64,000 nt of DNA from Aptenodytes patagonicus. Taxonomy: Eukaryota; Chordata; Aves; Sphenisciformes; Spheniscidae. The stretch's first letter is position 1; every line of letters begins with the position of its first letter. The position numbers and the translations under genes were made by a program. Below, piece by piece: positions 62,841-64,000 of this stretch. The stretch spans positions 2,361,001 to 2,425,000 of the forward strand of contig NC_134970.1 of the NCBI RefSeq assembly GCF_965638725.1. Reading direction: 5' to 3'. The notes below the pieces were generated by a model that saw nothing but the letters and a program-made list of their open reading frames with translations, was not told the DNA's origin and ran no database searches.

Positions 62841-64000
62841 TCAAGAGAGGAACAAGAGCCAGGGGACATTTAGTGCTAGATCGCCATGCAAGCCACGTGC
62901 AAAGAAGTCTGTGCCATTTGTCACCAATGTTTGCATCATGCGATGGGGATATTTGCATCATGACGCAGCTCTAGTGGGCAAAAGCACGCAAACACACCTC
63001 TAACTAAACATATTTATCATCTCCAAGAAGCTCTGGAAATCCCAGCAGAAGCCATCCAGGCAACCAAAGGCAACATCTACCATGGAGAAATGACGTTTCC
63101 AGCAGAGGAGCAATCGCCATGATTCATTTCTGGCCATGTCCTCAAGCAGCCTTTTTCCCATTGCCAGCCAGCCCTGTCCACAACAGTCCCTCTCTGCCAG
63201 GACGCACTGCTTAAAAAAAGGCAAGAAAAGGGGAAAAAAAAACCCCAAAGGGCAGCCTGCAGAGCTGAGACACCCAAGGCACCATTACAAGTCATCCATG
63301 TGACTCATGACACCTACCTCAAACCAGAATCTCAGCACCAGAATCACCCAGCTCCCAGCTCGCCGTGTCTCGCCAGGCTGTGCCCTGACCTGATGCCTGC
63401 TGCACGTGTCGGGTGCGGGCAGCAGCTCTGCGGACCCCCTTGGGTCCCAACACCAACTAACATGTGCCAAAACCATCAGTGTTTGGGGGAAAAAAAAACC
63501 AGCAACAAAATGTCTTTTACTACAGCAGCGTGATGCCATCACAGCATGAGCTCTGTGCACGCCGTCAAAGCCAATTGAAGCAGCAGCGGGCGAGATGAGC
63601 TGAGCTGAGAGCCGGCGCGCGGGGCTGGGGCTCAGCCCTGTCTCTGCTGTGCTGGATCCCACCGGGGCCATGCAAGCCGCAGGATAAGACCCTGGGCACA
63701 GCGTCCCCTCTGCAAAACAAAATGGGACAGTGCTCCCCTGCACACCTCTTCTGTGTGCAACCTTCTGCTTCTCATGCAACCCCGAAAGCTGCTGCAACGG
63801 GAGGCTGCATGCCCCGGCACGGTGCGTTATCCCACATCGCTTAGTGCTGATGCAGTTCCTGCCAATCTCAGTGTCAGTCTGGGTGTTACAGTAACAGCAC
63901 AAGACTGTCACATAGATCAGAGGTGATAGTTTTCTGGGTTTTTTTATCCCACAGAAGCAAATGGTTTCCTTACTGGGTATCTTCTTCCTGAGAGCTCAGC
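62841..64000. other. Right-end intergenic sequence
   Basis: No supported feature. The 208-codon minus-strand open frame at 63285-63911 has no recognisable domain or splice-linked continuation. Confidence 0.4.

Noticed and set aside
63285-63911. 208-codon minus-strand frame where MAPKAPK2 might be expected
   Set aside because: No kinase motif and no resemblance to the MAPKAPK2 C-terminus.

Overview
The window is vertebrate genomic DNA, almost certainly avian. It has short introns with GT-AG borders, three CR1 LINE copies with the typical ATTCTATG-type 3' ends, and a polymeric immunoglobulin receptor gene with the four-Ig-domain layout known from birds. I cannot name the species. The gene order is the mammalian 1q32 cytokine / Fc-receptor cluster read in reverse: FCAMR-position receptor (+), PIGR (+), one IL20-subfamily cytokine (-), IL10 (+).

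Layout. 1-6.3 kb: no supported gene. 6.3-13.3 kb: an eight-coding-exon receptor gene encoding three V-type Ig domains, a Ser/Thr/Pro-rich stalk, one membrane segment and a tail without tyrosine (527 aa). It sits where mammals have FCAMR, and its first domain resembles FCAMR. 13.3-23.7 kb: non-coding, with an old CR1 fragment and a 52-bp tandem duplication. 23.7-31.1 kb: PIGR, ten coding exons, 646 aa. 31.1-34.9 kb: non-coding; mammals carry FCMR and IL24 in this interval and I see neither. 34.9-37.7 kb: a five-exon minus-strand cytokine of 176 aa (IL20/IL19 type). 37.7-48.9 kb: no supported gene. 48.9-51.2 kb: a 5'-truncated CR1 with a 478-codon open reverse-transcriptase frame. 51.2-55.6 kb: nothing supported. 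55.6-60.8 kb: IL10, five exons, 177 aa, with an AU-rich 3' region. 62.4-62.8 kb: another CR1 3' end.

How the genes fit together. PIGR carries polymeric IgA/IgM across mucosal epithelium, the upstream receptor is a probable IgM/IgA-binding relative, and the two cytokines belong to the IL-10 family that regulates mucosal and epithelial immunity. The most notable point is the upstream receptor. Its three domains match mammalian pIgR domains D1, D3 and D4 in order, so it looks like a PIGR duplicate that kept a multi-domain ectodomain, whereas mammalian FCAMR has a single Ig domain.

All gene models were built by eye from reading frame, splice-site phase and remembered family motifs; no alignment or transcript data were available.
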